64,000 nucleotides of DNA from Halomonas alkaliantarctica (GCF_029854215.1 NZ_CP122961.1:3224001-3288000); one strand, 5' to 3'. Positions 51,061 to 59,486 are shown, counted from the stretch's first letter. The notes: generated from the sequence alone by a model not told the origin. Numbers and translations are program-made.

Positions 51061-51537
51061 ATAGCCGTCTACTTCATCATTGAAAACGAAGATTTTCTTA
51101 ACCAAAGGATCAAGATCGGTTTCAGTAAAACGCCCGGGGAGCGTATTCGAGCCCTACAAACCGGTAATTCCAGAAGGCTTGCTTTGATGGGCTGGATCGA
51201 GGTAAGTGATGATAAAGTATATGAAGAAATGCTCCATCAGAAGTACGCCGGTGCACGTGCTCTGAATGAATGGTTCGAAATCAATGATGAGGTTGTTCTT
51301 GAAGAGCTGAAAAATGCTGGCCCAAGTGGCTATATAGCCCTTCAAAAAAATATCGGCGAATTCTTAGGCCGTGATCGTGACGGTATCCCAGAATTTGTTC
51401 CGCCTTGGGAATGGGGTGATGCTGATGCCTCGGAATTCTGTCCACAATGCGGCTGTGCTTGTGGGCTGCAGTACAATGAAAATTATGGCGTTGAATGCTG
51501 CTTAAAGTGCGGAATCATTGAGTCAAACTATGAGTAG
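51061..51537 (+). pseudogene. Mug113/T5orf172-like (GIY-YIG fold) gene with lost start codon
   Basis: The frame from 51061 reads I-A-V-Y-F-I-I-E-N, followed by IKIGFSKTPGERIRALQTGNSRRL and a C-terminal zinc-ribbon pattern EFCPQCGCACGL then ECCLKCGIIE. The family normally begins M-x-V-Y-F-I, but here the first codon is ATA (51061-51063), with a plausible ribosome site AGGTG just upstream at about 51051-51055. No ATG, GTG or TTG occurs upstream before a stop at 51040. The first normal start is ATG 51187, past the conserved core. I read this as an inactivated gene; a rare ATA start is the alternative. Confidence 0.6.
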
Positions 51538-51649
51538 CAAAATTGACGCCAAAAACGGCGCAATTTACCTCAAACGTAAGAGCATCATTGATTCAGTGGC
51601 GGAAGGAGTATGATAATGTCACACCTCTCTCATGTTAAGAGTATCAGCC

Positions 51650-51904
51650 ATGAGCATGCACCGGAAAACCATCACGCTGACTGAACAGCAAAACGGCTGG
51701 GTGAAAGCCCAGATTGAAAGCGGCCACTTTGGCAACGATAGTGAATACATCCGCGATCTCATCCGAAGGGATCAGCAGGCCAAACAACGTCTTGCCATAC
51801 TGAGGGAAGCCCTCGTTGAGGGTGAGTCAAGCGGGAACCCGAACCCCCTGGATATATCGGCTATCAAGGCGGCTGGCCGTAAGCGGATCAAGGCGGTTGA
51901 TTAG
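51650..51904 (+). CDS. ParD-like type II antitoxin
   Basis: A roughly 85-residue antitoxin of the ParD/CC2985 type: MSMHRKTITLTEQQNGWVKAQIESGHFGNDSEYIRDLIRRDQQAKQRLAILREAL, with a ribbon-helix-helix DNA-binding N-terminus and a disordered C-terminal toxin-wrapping tail. The likely start is ATG 51650 or 51656. Neither has a ribosome site; AAGGAG lies farther up before a 24-codon frame (51610-51684). It overlaps parE by one base. Confidence 0.87.
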   Translation: MSMHRKTITLTEQQNGWVKAQIESGHFGNDSEYIRDLIRRDQQAKQRLAILREALVEGESSGNPNPLDISAIKAAGRKRIKAVD

Positions 51905-52200
51905 TGCTTGAATTGAATGTCACGCCAAAGGCGGAATCAGATCTCATCGGAATTTGGGTATATACCTGTGAGGAATGGGGCGTTGATCAGGCGGATAATT
52001 ACCTGGATCGCCTTGAGACCGGCACGAAACGGCTGATTGATCATCCATCACTTGGCGCGAACTACGACCATGTTTTTTCTGGTTATCGCAGATTACAGGT
52101 CGAGCAACACGCTGTTTTTTATCAACTGCATGACTCGAAAGTGCTCGTTGTTCGTGTGCTTCACGAGGATATGGATGCACCGGAAAGGCTTCTGGAGTAG
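51904..52200 (+). CDS. ParE-like type II toxin
   Basis: A 98-residue RelE/ParE-superfamily toxin starting with GTG: LNVTPKAESDLIGIWVYTCEEWGVDQADNYLDRLETGTKRLIDHPSLGANYDHVFSGYRRLQVEQHAVFYQLHDSKVLVVRVLHEDMDAPERL, with the typical basic patches and the C-terminal RVLHEDMD segment. ParE toxins of this kind poison DNA gyrase. It starts on the last base of the antitoxin stop codon, so the pair is coupled. Convergent with the GntR gene. Confidence 0.88.
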   Translation: MLELNVTPKAESDLIGIWVYTCEEWGVDQADNYLDRLETGTKRLIDHPSLGANYDHVFSGYRRLQVEQHAVFYQLHDSKVLVVRVLHEDMDAPERLLE

Positions 52201-52255
52201 GGGGAGCTATATTTTCGGCGCGGCTTCAAGGTCTCCATCAAGCCCCGTGCCGTTG

Positions 52256-52279
52256 CCGCCCAACAAGCTGCAGCTTGAG
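52256..52279. other. palindrome with a possible decayed attC half
   Basis: CAAGCTGCAGCTTG (52264-52277) is a perfect 14-base palindrome preceded by GCCCAAC (52256-52262), which fits an integron inverse core. No matching downstream GTT core follows, so it could be a deleted attC remnant or simply a hairpin between the convergent parE and GntR genes. Confidence 0.35.
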
Positions 52280-52288
52280 CCATCAACC

Positions 52289-53023
52289 TCACCCCCCAAA
52301 TATCTGCTGCAAATCCGGAACATTCTCTTCCTCTTCAACCATCGATAGCGACGCTTCGATGGCTTTTAGGTGGCGGCTCATAAACGCTTTGGCGCGATCG
52401 CCGTTGCCTGTTTCCAGGTAACCGATCAGGTCGTCGTGGTCGTGGGATTCACAGCCTAAGTGGCCGCGATGGCCATAGACGGCGAGTATCAGCGATGAGC
52501 GCGAGCAGAGCCGCTCGACAAACTCGGCCAGGGTGGCGTTGCCTGATAGTTGCGCTAAGCGCACATGGAAGTCTGCCGATAGCCGAATAGCCACGCTCTG
52601 CTGGCCACTTCGCAGGGCTTGGCGCTCCTGGCGGGCCATTTCACGCAGTTCTGCCGCTTCTTTTTCGCCCATGCGCCGCGCCACATCGGGCATCAGTCCG
52701 CACTCGATTAACTGGCGGGCATCGAAGACGTCTTTGGCTTCATCGGCGGTGGGCCGGGTGACGCTGGCGCCACGGCGTGGTGTTAGCGTGACTAACTGCT
52801 CCAGGGCCAAGCGCTGGAGGATTTTCCGAATACCGGTGCGGCTAATGCCGAATACGTCCGCTAGCGCATCTTCGCGCAGCCGTGCGCCGGGCTTTAAGCG
52901 CTGCTCGACAATGGCATCGCTTACGGAGCGATAGATGGCCTCGTGGCGCTCATCGCCCTCTTTGCTATTTTTAGCTTCTTTAGCAGGAGCGCGCCGCTTT
53001 TCCGGCGCCTGCGCATCACTCAT
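52289..53023 (-). CDS. GntR-family (FCD) regulator, likely of purine catabolism
   Basis: A 244-residue regulator. After a charged, disordered N-terminus (about 1-30) comes the winged helix (SVSDAIVEQRLKPGARLREDALADVFGISRTGIRKILQRLALEQLVTLTPRRGASV) and the all-helical FCD ligand domain (FHVRLAQLSGNATLAEFVERL). It is last in the uraH-puuD-GntR unit, following puuD by 18 bases. The five TTGTATACAA-type sites nearby fit the GntR/FCD half-site pattern, so I infer that it is their regulator. The effector is unknown; urate or allantoin are likely. Confidence 0.88.
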   Translation of the reverse strand: MSDAQAPEKRRAPAKEAKNSKEGDERHEAIYRSVSDAIVEQRLKPGARLREDALADVFGISRTGIRKILQRLALEQLVTLTPRRGASVTRPTADEAKDVFDARQLIECGLMPDVARRMGEKEAAELREMARQERQALRSGQQSVAIRLSADFHVRLAQLSGNATLAEFVERLCSRSSLILAVYGHRGHLGCESHDHDDLIGYLETGNGDRAKAFMSRHLKAIEASLSMVEEEENVPDLQQIFGG

Positions 53024-53041
53024 AGCTAGCCTCTCTGATGA

Positions 53042-54244
53042 TTACTCCCAAGCGGCAATGATATCGCGCTCTTCATCGCTCATGTTGGTCATATTGCCTA
53101 ACGGCATGTAGCGGCTGGCCACGACCTGCTGAATCTGTGTTTTCTGGCCTAGAATTTCATCCCAGCTATTGAAACCAATCCCGGCGGGCGGTGCTGAAAA
53201 ACCGGCATGCTCTGGGTTGCGAGCGTGGCACTGAACACAGTGCTGCTCAATTAATCCGGTGATTTGCGCCTGGTCTGGTGGCCCTTCCGCGCCTTCATTA
53301 CTACCCGGCGACGAAGCACTCGGTGCGGCCACCCAAAACGCTAGCAGAATAAGCCCTACCCCAAAGGCGGGATAGGCGGGCTGGGTTTTGCCTGCATGCA
53401 TCAACACAAAGAATTGACGGATTAAAGCACCGGCAAAGATAAACAGCACCATCACCACCCAGGCAAGCTCGTGGGAGTAAATAAATGAGTAGTGATTACT
53501 CACCATCAACAACACGACAGGTAGCGTGAAGTAGGTGTTATGTACCGAGCGCTGCTTGCCGCGTTTGCCATCCAGCGGATTGGGCGCATCGCCTGCTTTC
53601 ATGGCTTTTACCATTCGGCGCTGGCCGGGGATAATCCAGAAGAAGACGTTGGCTGACATCGCCGTCGCCATGACGGCGCCCGTGAGCAGGAAGGCGGCAC
53701 GGCCGGTAAACATTTGCGTGCTCAGGTAGGCAACGACCACCATCATCACGGCAACCGCGACGCTGAGAAGGCCATCACGATCCATATTGGGGCTAATGCG
53801 CTTACACAGCTCGTTATAAACCACCCAACCACCGAGCAGGAATGCCAGTGCCAGCACGTTGGCCTGCCAGCCGGTCATGTTGGCGGCCCACTCCCAGGGA
53901 CTATTGGGATTTACCAAGTAGAAACCCGGATTGACCATGTAGAGAATCACAAACAGCGCAAAGCCAGAAAGCCAGGTGGTATAGGCTTTCCAGAATGACC
54001 AGTGCAGATCGTTGGGTAATTTGGCAGGTGCCGTGGCGTACTTCTGGTTGTGGTAAAAACCTCCGCCATGCACCGACCACATTTCACCAAACACGCCCTT
54101 CTCGCGATCCTCTGAAGCCTTCGGAGCGCGCAGGCTGTTATCCAGCATTACAAAATAGATCGACTCACCGATCCAGGCGATAGCCGCAATCACATGCAGC
54201 CAGCGCAGCAGCAAATTAACAAAATCGATTAGGTACGCCTGCAT
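53042..54244 (-). CDS. puuD: urate hydroxylase PuuD (membrane urate oxidase with cytochrome c domain)
   Basis: A 400-residue membrane urate oxidase. About eight membrane segments (first AYLIDFVNLLLRWLHVIAAIAWIGESIYFVMLD) carry the urate site with conserved histidines such as SVHGGGFYHNQKY. A C-terminal c-type cytochrome domain has the haem motif CVQCH (336-340) and an axial Met in YMPLGNMTNMS. It oxidises urate to 5-hydroxyisourate and passes electrons to the respiratory chain. It lies between uraH and the GntR gene on the minus strand. Confidence 0.95.
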   Translation of the reverse strand: MQAYLIDFVNLLLRWLHVIAAIAWIGESIYFVMLDNSLRAPKASEDREKGVFGEMWSVHGGGFYHNQKYATAPAKLPNDLHWSFWKAYTTWLSGFALFVILYMVNPGFYLVNPNSPWEWAANMTGWQANVLALAFLLGGWVVYNELCKRISPNMDRDGLLSVAVAVMMVVVAYLSTQMFTGRAAFLLTGAVMATAMSANVFFWIIPGQRRMVKAMKAGDAPNPLDGKRGKQRSVHNTYFTLPVVLLMVSNHYSFIYSHELAWVVMVLFIFAGALIRQFFVLMHAGKTQPAYPAFGVGLILLAFWVAAPSASSPGSNEGAEGPPDQAQITGLIEQHCVQCHARNPEHAGFSAPPAGIGFNSWDEILGQKTQIQQVVASRYMPLGNMTNMSDEERDIIAAWE

Positions 54245-54259
54245 AACGGAAGTCCCCTA

Positions 54260-54613
54260 TCAGCTACCGCGGTAAGTTGAGTAGCCATAGGGCGAGAGGA
54301 GTAGTGGCACATGGTAGTGCTGGCTGGCATCGGCGACGCCAAAGCGCAGCGGAATAACGTCTAAAAAGCGTGGCTCTGCAGCTTCAACGCCTTGGGCACG
54401 CAGGTAGTCACCAGCATGGAACACCAGTTCGTACTCGCCTGGCGTGAGTGCATCACCTTCTAAAATAGGCGCATCGCAGCGTCCATCATTATTGGTTACC
54501 ACAGTACTTAAATGCTGGCGCTCACTGCCTGCAAGGCGAAACACTTCAATGCTAATTCCCTTACCGGGCTGGCCTTTGGCGGTATCCAGTACATGGGTGG
54601 TTAAACGCCCCAT
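54260..54613 (-). CDS. uraH: hydroxyisourate hydrolase
   Basis: A 117-residue transthyretin-like enzyme that opens 5-hydroxyisourate to OHCU. The start [27 protein letters not shown] and the C-terminal signature [19 protein letters not shown], with its YRGS tail, are diagnostic. The ATG at 54613 has AAGGAG upstream; earlier codons lack one. It is first in uraH-puuD-GntR, and operator 4 lies 71 bases upstream. Confidence 0.95.
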   Translation of the reverse strand: MGRLTTHVLDTAKGQPGKGISIEVFRLAGSERQHLSTVVTNNDGRCDAPILEGDALTPGEYELVFHAGDYLRAQGVEAAEPRFLDVIPLRFGVADASQHYHVPLLLSPYGYSTYRGS

Positions 54614-54683
54614 AGCCACTCCTTGTTGATTATTGATAACGTTGCTTGACCTATTGGTCAAAGAGTACCGTTACTGCTATTTA

Positions 54684-54693
54684 TTGTATACAG
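54684..54693. promoter_or_regulatory. purine-regulon operator 4 (TTGTATACAG), uraH/uraD divergent promoter
   Basis: One mismatch from the consensus TTGTATACAA. It is centred between uraH and uraD, so one site may control both directions. Confidence 0.65.
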
Positions 54694-54756
54694 TAATTCC
54701 ATTCCAGCACATTTGAGCAATAGTCGCTTTACTATTATCCGTTTAGGAGAGTGCCA

Positions 54757-55296
54757 ATGCCTACAGCTCACCCGTTACTGCTTTCCCCCGCACCTAGCAA
54801 GTGCAGCCTTGAAATGCTTATCCATCACTATGGCGATGTTTATGAACATTCGCCCTGGGTGGCCGAAGCCGCTTGGCAGCAAGGCCTTACTGAAGCCCAT
54901 GATAATCCCGACGCGCTAGCCGAGCTTATGGGGCTTATGTTGCAGCAGGCAAGTAGCGACCAGCAAATTAAGGTGATTCAGGCGCACCCTGACCTGGCAG
55001 GCAAAGCCGCTATGGCAGGTGAATTAACCCAAGATTCAACTAGCGAACAAGCAGGCGCCGGGCTAGATCAGTGCAGCCCTGAGGAATTTGCGCGCTTTGA
55101 GACGCTTAACGCGGCGTATAAGGAGAAGTTTGGTTTTCCGTTTGTCATTGCCGTTAAAGGGCTGGATCGGCATGCCATATTAGCCGCCTTTGAGGAGCGC
55201 CTGAACAACGATGCGGCCACTGAACGGCAAACGGCCATTGAGCAGATTATTCGTATTGCACACATTCGCTTAATTGACCGGGCGACCAAATCCTAG
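54757..55296 (+). CDS. uraD: OHCU decarboxylase
   Basis: A 179-residue all-helical enzyme that decarboxylates OHCU to S-allantoin. The catalytic His77 lies in VIQAHPDLAGKAAMAGEL, and GLDQCSPEEFARFETLNAAYKEKFGFPFVIAVKG is typical. TTAGGAGA precedes the ATG at 54757; a GTG at 54751 is too close to it. Divergent from uraH. Confidence 0.95.
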   Translation: MPTAHPLLLSPAPSKCSLEMLIHHYGDVYEHSPWVAEAAWQQGLTEAHDNPDALAELMGLMLQQASSDQQIKVIQAHPDLAGKAAMAGELTQDSTSEQAGAGLDQCSPEEFARFETLNAAYKEKFGFPFVIAVKGLDRHAILAAFEERLNNDAATERQTAIEQIIRIAHIRLIDRATKS

Positions 55297-55327
55297 CTTT
55301 AAAAAGCGCAGTCCTAAAAGTTACCTT

Positions 55328-55337
55328 TTGTATACAA
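55328..55337. promoter_or_regulatory. purine-regulon operator 5 (TTGTATACAA), between convergent genes
   Basis: A perfect copy of the palindrome downstream of uraD and downstream of the phasin gene. It lies beside the phasin terminator and shares its A-run with the terminator T-tract. With no start codon nearby it is an orphan site. Confidence 0.5.
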
Positions 55338-55364
55338 AAATGCCGAACCCTTTGGGCACGGCAT
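55336..55364 (-). terminator. phasin terminator
   Basis: Stem ATGCCG-CCC / GGG-CGGCAT, followed on the minus strand by a T-run that also forms part of operator 5. Confidence 0.75.
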
Positions 55365-55388
55365 CTTAAAGCGGTGGTTCGGGTTAGA

Positions 55389-55745
55389 TCACTGCTTGGC
55401 AGTCTCTACCGCTTTCTTAGACGTTTCTTCTGCCATTTTTTGGCTGTCTTGAGCAAAGCTTTGGCCGATGGAAGACACTTTTTCAGTGTCGCCCTTCACT
55501 CTCTCCATAAATTCGCCAGCCGTTTTCTGCTGGCTCTCCATGGCCTTTTTGAAGCTTTCTGAGTCTTTTACATCAAGCCAGGTGCGCGCTTGCGAAATCG
55601 CCATATCCGAGTAGGCACGGGCGGCATCCAACTGAGCACTAACTAGCTGATCATAATAATCAAGCGCTGTCAGCGTGTAGAAACGCATCGGTGAAATGAA
55701 AACGGACTCAAACTGTTGCGTTTTTTTATCGGTAGTTTTATTCAT
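55389..55745 (-). CDS. phasin family protein
   Basis: A 118-residue helical protein with the phasin signature (PMRFYTLTALDYYDQLVSAQLDAARAYSDMAISQARTWLDVKDSESFKKAMESQQKTAGEFMERVKGDTEKV). Phasins coat polyhydroxyalkanoate granules, so PHA storage is implied in this organism. GGAGG precedes the start. There are no PHA synthase genes in the window. Confidence 0.88.
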   Translation of the reverse strand: MNKTTDKKTQQFESVFISPMRFYTLTALDYYDQLVSAQLDAARAYSDMAISQARTWLDVKDSESFKKAMESQQKTAGEFMERVKGDTEKVSSIGQSFAQDSQKMAEETSKKAVETAKQ

Positions 55746-55926
55746 CTTAGTACCTCCAAGAGTGAGCTAGCACATAAACGCGCCTTGATTAGGCGGTTCT
55801 AAGCCAGGCTGTTTGCCTCTGCTATTACTAAAGCTAGCAGTGCTTTTTGTGCAGCGCAATATGATTTTTCCTCATGCTGCACATGCTCACTCACAGGTAG
55901 CTAGAAAGGCTGACAGTAGCCTGCTA

Positions 55927-56616
55927 CTAGCGGTTACCGAACAAATGCTTACGTGCCTGTTCGTCCATTTCTACACCCGCCTGAGGATTAACATCTTCGA
56001 CCAATGCATAAGCTCTTCGTACGGCTGGACGGGCTTTGATCATCTCAAACCAGCGCTCTAGATCAGGAAATTCTTCTAACGTTTGACGTTGCTTTTCCCA
56101 GGGAACTATCCAGGGATAGATCGCCATATCGGCAATCGAATAGTCGTCGCCACCGACATAAGTGTGGTGCGCCAGACGCTGGTCTAACACGCTGTAAAGC
56201 CGATTTGTTTCACGCACGTAGCGCTCAATGGCGTACTCCATCTTTTGCGGCGCATAGTGGCAGAAGTGGTGGTTTTGGCCTGCCATTGGGCCTAAACCAC
56301 CCATTTGCCAATGCAGCCACTGCAACACGATATAGCGTTCGCGGCCTGCGGAAGGCAGGAAGAGGCCACTCTTATCGGCCAAGTACTCCAGAATCGCGCC
56401 CGACTCGAACATTGACAGCGGCTGACCGCCATCCTGCGGGGAGTGATCGACAATGGCCGGGATACGGTTATTGGGGGCAATAGAGAGAAATTCAGGATCA
56501 AACTGCTCGCCCAGGCCAATGTTAACCGGCTTCACCCGGTACGCCAGATTGGCTTCTTCAAGCATAATGGAGATTTTATGGCCGTTAGGGGTTGTCCAGT
56601 AATACAGGTCAATCAT
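55927..56616 (-). CDS. GST-family disulfide reductase, YfcG/YghU-like
   Basis: A 229-residue glutathione S-transferase-fold protein. The N-terminal thioredoxin-like half has the YfcG-type active-site segment TTPNGHKISIMLEEANL and NNRIPAIVD, and the helical C-terminus includes YSIADMAIYPWIVPWEKQ. YfcG-type proteins reduce disulfides using glutathione. The start at 56616 has AAGGAG 6 bases upstream; the ATG at 56622 abuts it. Confidence 0.88.
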   Translation of the reverse strand: MIDLYYWTTPNGHKISIMLEEANLAYRVKPVNIGLGEQFDPEFLSIAPNNRIPAIVDHSPQDGGQPLSMFESGAILEYLADKSGLFLPSAGRERYIVLQWLHWQMGGLGPMAGQNHHFCHYAPQKMEYAIERYVRETNRLYSVLDQRLAHHTYVGGDDYSIADMAIYPWIVPWEKQRQTLEEFPDLERWFEMIKARPAVRRAYALVEDVNPQAGVEMDEQARKHLFGNR

Positions 56617-56731
56617 TGCCATCTCCTTGATGAAAACATTGATTCACTCGCGATGAGCCTATCAAGCTTCCAAAATGCATCAGGCGGTACATCAGTGTAC
56701 CGCCATAGTTAGATCTATCGCGCAGCGGGCG

Positions 56732-57430
56732 TTATATATCGCGTACGGTCAGGGCATTGCTGGCAGCCCCGTCGTGTACGCTGAGCATGCGTTTAAACCA
56801 CTCATCCACTGGGTCGCCAGGCTCTACTACTGCCTGGGTCGATACGACGTGAGCCCACATCATACTGCCAAACAGCAGGTAATCTGACCCGCTGGGGGAA
56901 TCGCCGTCTAAAAAGCGGCTGTCTCGCAGCAAATCACGCACCGGTGCCAGCACCTGTTTAAGCTGCTGCTTACCCTGCTCAGGCTGGTGGAACTCTTCCA
57001 GCGTGCAGCCAAACCGCGCCTCACGGGTTTCACGGAAATAGCCTTGGTCGTCTGGGTGTACTGCCGCGAATAAATCCATGGCAATAATGCGGAACAACGC
57101 CGGATTGACGCTGCGCTCAACGAAGTATTTGAACAGTAATACCCGCTGATAGCTTACACCCTCGCCCAACACGGGTGCCTCGGGATACGCCTTATCCAGG
57201 TAGCGCATGATCTCGAAACTGTCGGTAACGACCTGGTCGCCGTCGCACAGCACTGGCACTTTGTCGTAGTCGGCAAACGCCAGCGCCTCCTTATCGAGGA
57301 ACCGCCATGCCACGGTGGTGAATTCCAGCCCTTTATGGGCAAGCGCCATCCGCACGCGCCAGCAGTAAGGTGAAAAGCGTAGCCGTTCGTCACGGCCGCA
57401 AAGATCGTAAAGAGTCATTGCCACTGCCAT
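56732..57430 (-). CDS. glutathione S-transferase family protein
   Basis: A 232-residue GST: thioredoxin-like domain RFSPYCWRVRMALAHKGLEF with VPVLCDGDQVVTDSFEIMRYLDKAYP, then a helical domain. It resembles the beta-etherase/maleylacetoacetate-isomerase branch (GST_N_3 type). The start could be 57430 or an ATG four codons later; GGAGG stands 2 bases before the first and 14 before the second. The substrate is unknown. Confidence 0.87.
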   Translation of the reverse strand: MAVAMTLYDLCGRDERLRFSPYCWRVRMALAHKGLEFTTVAWRFLDKEALAFADYDKVPVLCDGDQVVTDSFEIMRYLDKAYPEAPVLGEGVSYQRVLLFKYFVERSVNPALFRIIAMDLFAAVHPDDQGYFRETREARFGCTLEEFHQPEQGKQQLKQVLAPVRDLLRDSRFLDGDSPSGSDYLLFGSMMWAHVVSTQAVVEPGDPVDEWFKRMLSVHDGAASNALTVRDI

Positions 57431-57794
57431 AACCTCCGTGTGGTTGATCGTAGTAAGCCTTCAGCTGATAACAATGAGCGTTAGTCAGCGACGACGCAAC
57501 TAGCCAGTTCTGTGCTGATCCTTTTGCTGGCAACTGTACTGTCTATTAGTCTAATAACCCAGCGCTTTCAGGTCTGCCCTGATGAACATAAAAATCCTTT
57601 AAAAACATCAACATAAGGAAATAAAAGCTATATAAAAACAACTATCAAACAAGCTTTTAAGTGGTAAGACCAATTTTCCAATGTAGTCATACTGTTAGCC
57701 TAAACGTATCTTTCACCTACACCCGACTGGCACCACAACAGCCAGACGGTTATTGCGGAGCATACCAAATCAATAACAAGGGGCAGTTCCTTCC
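57431..57794. promoter_or_regulatory. lactate permease promoter region with LldR/GntR-type dyad
   Basis: No gene is seen in this 364-base gap. TGGT-AAG-ACCA at 57662-57672 is a clean dyad of the TNGT-N3-ACNA type bound by LldR/PdhR-like GntR regulators, in an AT-rich stretch about 120 bases before the permease. The LldR gene itself is not in the window. Confidence 0.5.
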
Positions 57795-59486
57795 ATGAAC
57801 GAAACGATTCTTGCACTTCTGGCCTTTCTGCCGCTGTTGCTGGCCGGTATTTTGCTCATAGGGTTTAAAATACCAGCCAAGATAGCGATGCCTATTGTTT
57901 TCCTGACCGCTGCCATTATTGGCTTAACCGCTTGGGATATGTCCTTTAGCCGCGTAGCGGCATCGACTATTCAAGGCCTGATTCAAACAGCGGGTCTCCT
58001 ATGGATCATCTTTGGCGCCATACTGCTGCTTAATACGCTTAAGCACTCCGGCGGTATTACTGCTATCCGTAATGGTTTTTCAGGCATTAGCCCTGACCGC
58101 CGTGTACAGGCGTTGATTGTTGCCTGGCTGTTCGGCTGTTTTATCGAAGGGGCCTCAGGCTTCGGTACGCCCGCCGCGGTAGCTGCACCACTGATGGTTG
58201 CTCTCGGCTTCCCGGCGCTTGCGGCGGTGGTCGTGGGTATGATGATTCAATCAACACCGGTCTCGTTTGGTGCAGTGGGTACGCCCATTGTGGTCGGGGT
58301 CGGTAGCGGCTTGGATCGTATAGGTATTAGCGCCGAACTCGACTCAGTAGGCTCTAGCTGGGACGTCTTCTTCCAGCTAATTACCAGCGAAGTGGCGATT
58401 ACTCACGGTATCGTGGGCATTTTAATGCCGCTGATTCTGGTCACTGTGATGGTGCGCTTCTTCGGTGCCAACCGCTCCTGGAAAGAGGGGCTGTCGATTA
58501 CCCCCTTCGCCATCTTTACCGGTATCTGCTTCGTAGTGCCTTACATGCTGGTAGGCGTGCTGCTGGGTCCTGAATTCCCTTCAATGATCGGTGCCATGGT
58601 GGGCTTGGCAATTGTAGTACCTGCAGCCAAACGTGGCTTCCTGTTGCCAAAAGATACCTGGGACTTCCCCGAGTCCTCTTCTTGGCCTGACGAGTGGATC
58701 GGTAACCTACAGATCAAGCTGGATGACGTTATAGGCAAAGCGCCGATGTCCACCTTCAAAGGCTGGGTTCCCTACGTGCTGCTGGCACTGTTTTTGGTGG
58801 CCTCACGCACCATCGACCCACTGCGCAACGCACTAACTTCGATCAACCTCAGCTGGAGCAATATCCTTGGCGAAGCGGGCGTAAGCGGTGGCGTTCAGCC
58901 GCTCTACTTACCGGGTGGGATCATTGTTGCCGTGGTCATCATTACCTACTTCCTTCACCGTATGAACCCGCAAAAGATCAGCGCAGCGGTGTCTGAATCA
59001 ACCAAAACAATATTTGGTGCCGGCTTCGTGTTGATCTTTACCGTGCCGATGGTGCGTATCTTGATCAACTCGGGCGTTAACGGCGCAGATCTTGTCTCGA
59101 TGCCGGTGATGATGGCCCAGGCGGTAGCCAGTAGCGTAGGCGGCATTTACCCCTTCTTTGCCCCAGCGGTAGGGGCGCTGGGCGCCTTTATTGCAGGTTC
59201 CAATACGGTATCTAATCTAATGCTGGCGGAATTCCAGTTTAGTGTTGCTGAAACCCTGGGCCTCTCTACGGCCATGATGGTAGCGCTGCAGGCAGTCGGT
59301 GCGGCGGCGGGCAACATGATCGCGATTCACAACGTGGTCGCGGCGTCAGCAACGGTCGGTCTGTTAGGCCGTGAAGGCGCCACGCTGCGTAAGACGATTC
59401 TCCCTACGCTGTACTACCTCATCTTTGCCGGTACCATCGCGTTGATTGCGTTCTACGTGATTGGCGTGACGGATCCGTTAATGTGA
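57795..59486 (+). CDS. lldP: L-lactate permease (LctP/LldP family)
   Basis: A 563-residue symporter of lactate and possibly glycolate. Family features are [63 protein letters not shown], a later [24 protein letters not shown], and 12-14 hydrophobic segments. AAGGGG precedes the start. It is followed by a strong hairpin and convergent with the carbonic anhydrase gene. The FAD/Fe-S dehydrogenase nearby may use the same substrate class. Confidence 0.92.
   Translation: MNETILALLAFLPLLLAGILLIGFKIPAKIAMPIVFLTAAIIGLTAWDMSFSRVAASTIQGLIQTAGLLWIIFGAILLLNTLKHSGGITAIRNGFSGISPDRRVQALIVAWLFGCFIEGASGFGTPAAVAAPLMVALGFPALAAVVVGMMIQSTPVSFGAVGTPIVVGVGSGLDRIGISAELDSVGSSWDVFFQLITSEVAITHGIVGILMPLILVTVMVRFFGANRSWKEGLSITPFAIFTGICFVVPYMLVGVLLGPEFPSMIGAMVGLAIVVPAAKRGFLLPKDTWDFPESSSWPDEWIGNLQIKLDDVIGKAPMSTFKGWVPYVLLALFLVASRTIDPLRNALTSINLSWSNILGEAGVSGGVQPLYLPGGIIVAVVIITYFLHRMNPQKISAAVSESTKTIFGAGFVLIFTVPMVRILINSGVNGADLVSMPVMMAQAVASSVGGIYPFFAPAVGALGAFIAGSNTVSNLMLAEFQFSVAETLGLSTAMMVALQAVGAAAGNMIAIHNVVAASATVGLLGREGATLRKTILPTLYYLIFAGTIALIAFYVIGVTDPLM

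Noticed and set aside
51184..51186. TTG start for a 117-residue version of the Mug113-like protein
   Set aside because: It would begin after the conserved VYFI and KIGFS core, so it cannot be the original start.
51538..51590. Second attC after the Mug113-like gene
   Set aside because: A hairpin AAATTG-CGCC / GGCG-CAATTT exists, but the expected GGCTCTAAC inverse core is missing and only a poor GTAAGAGC is seen.
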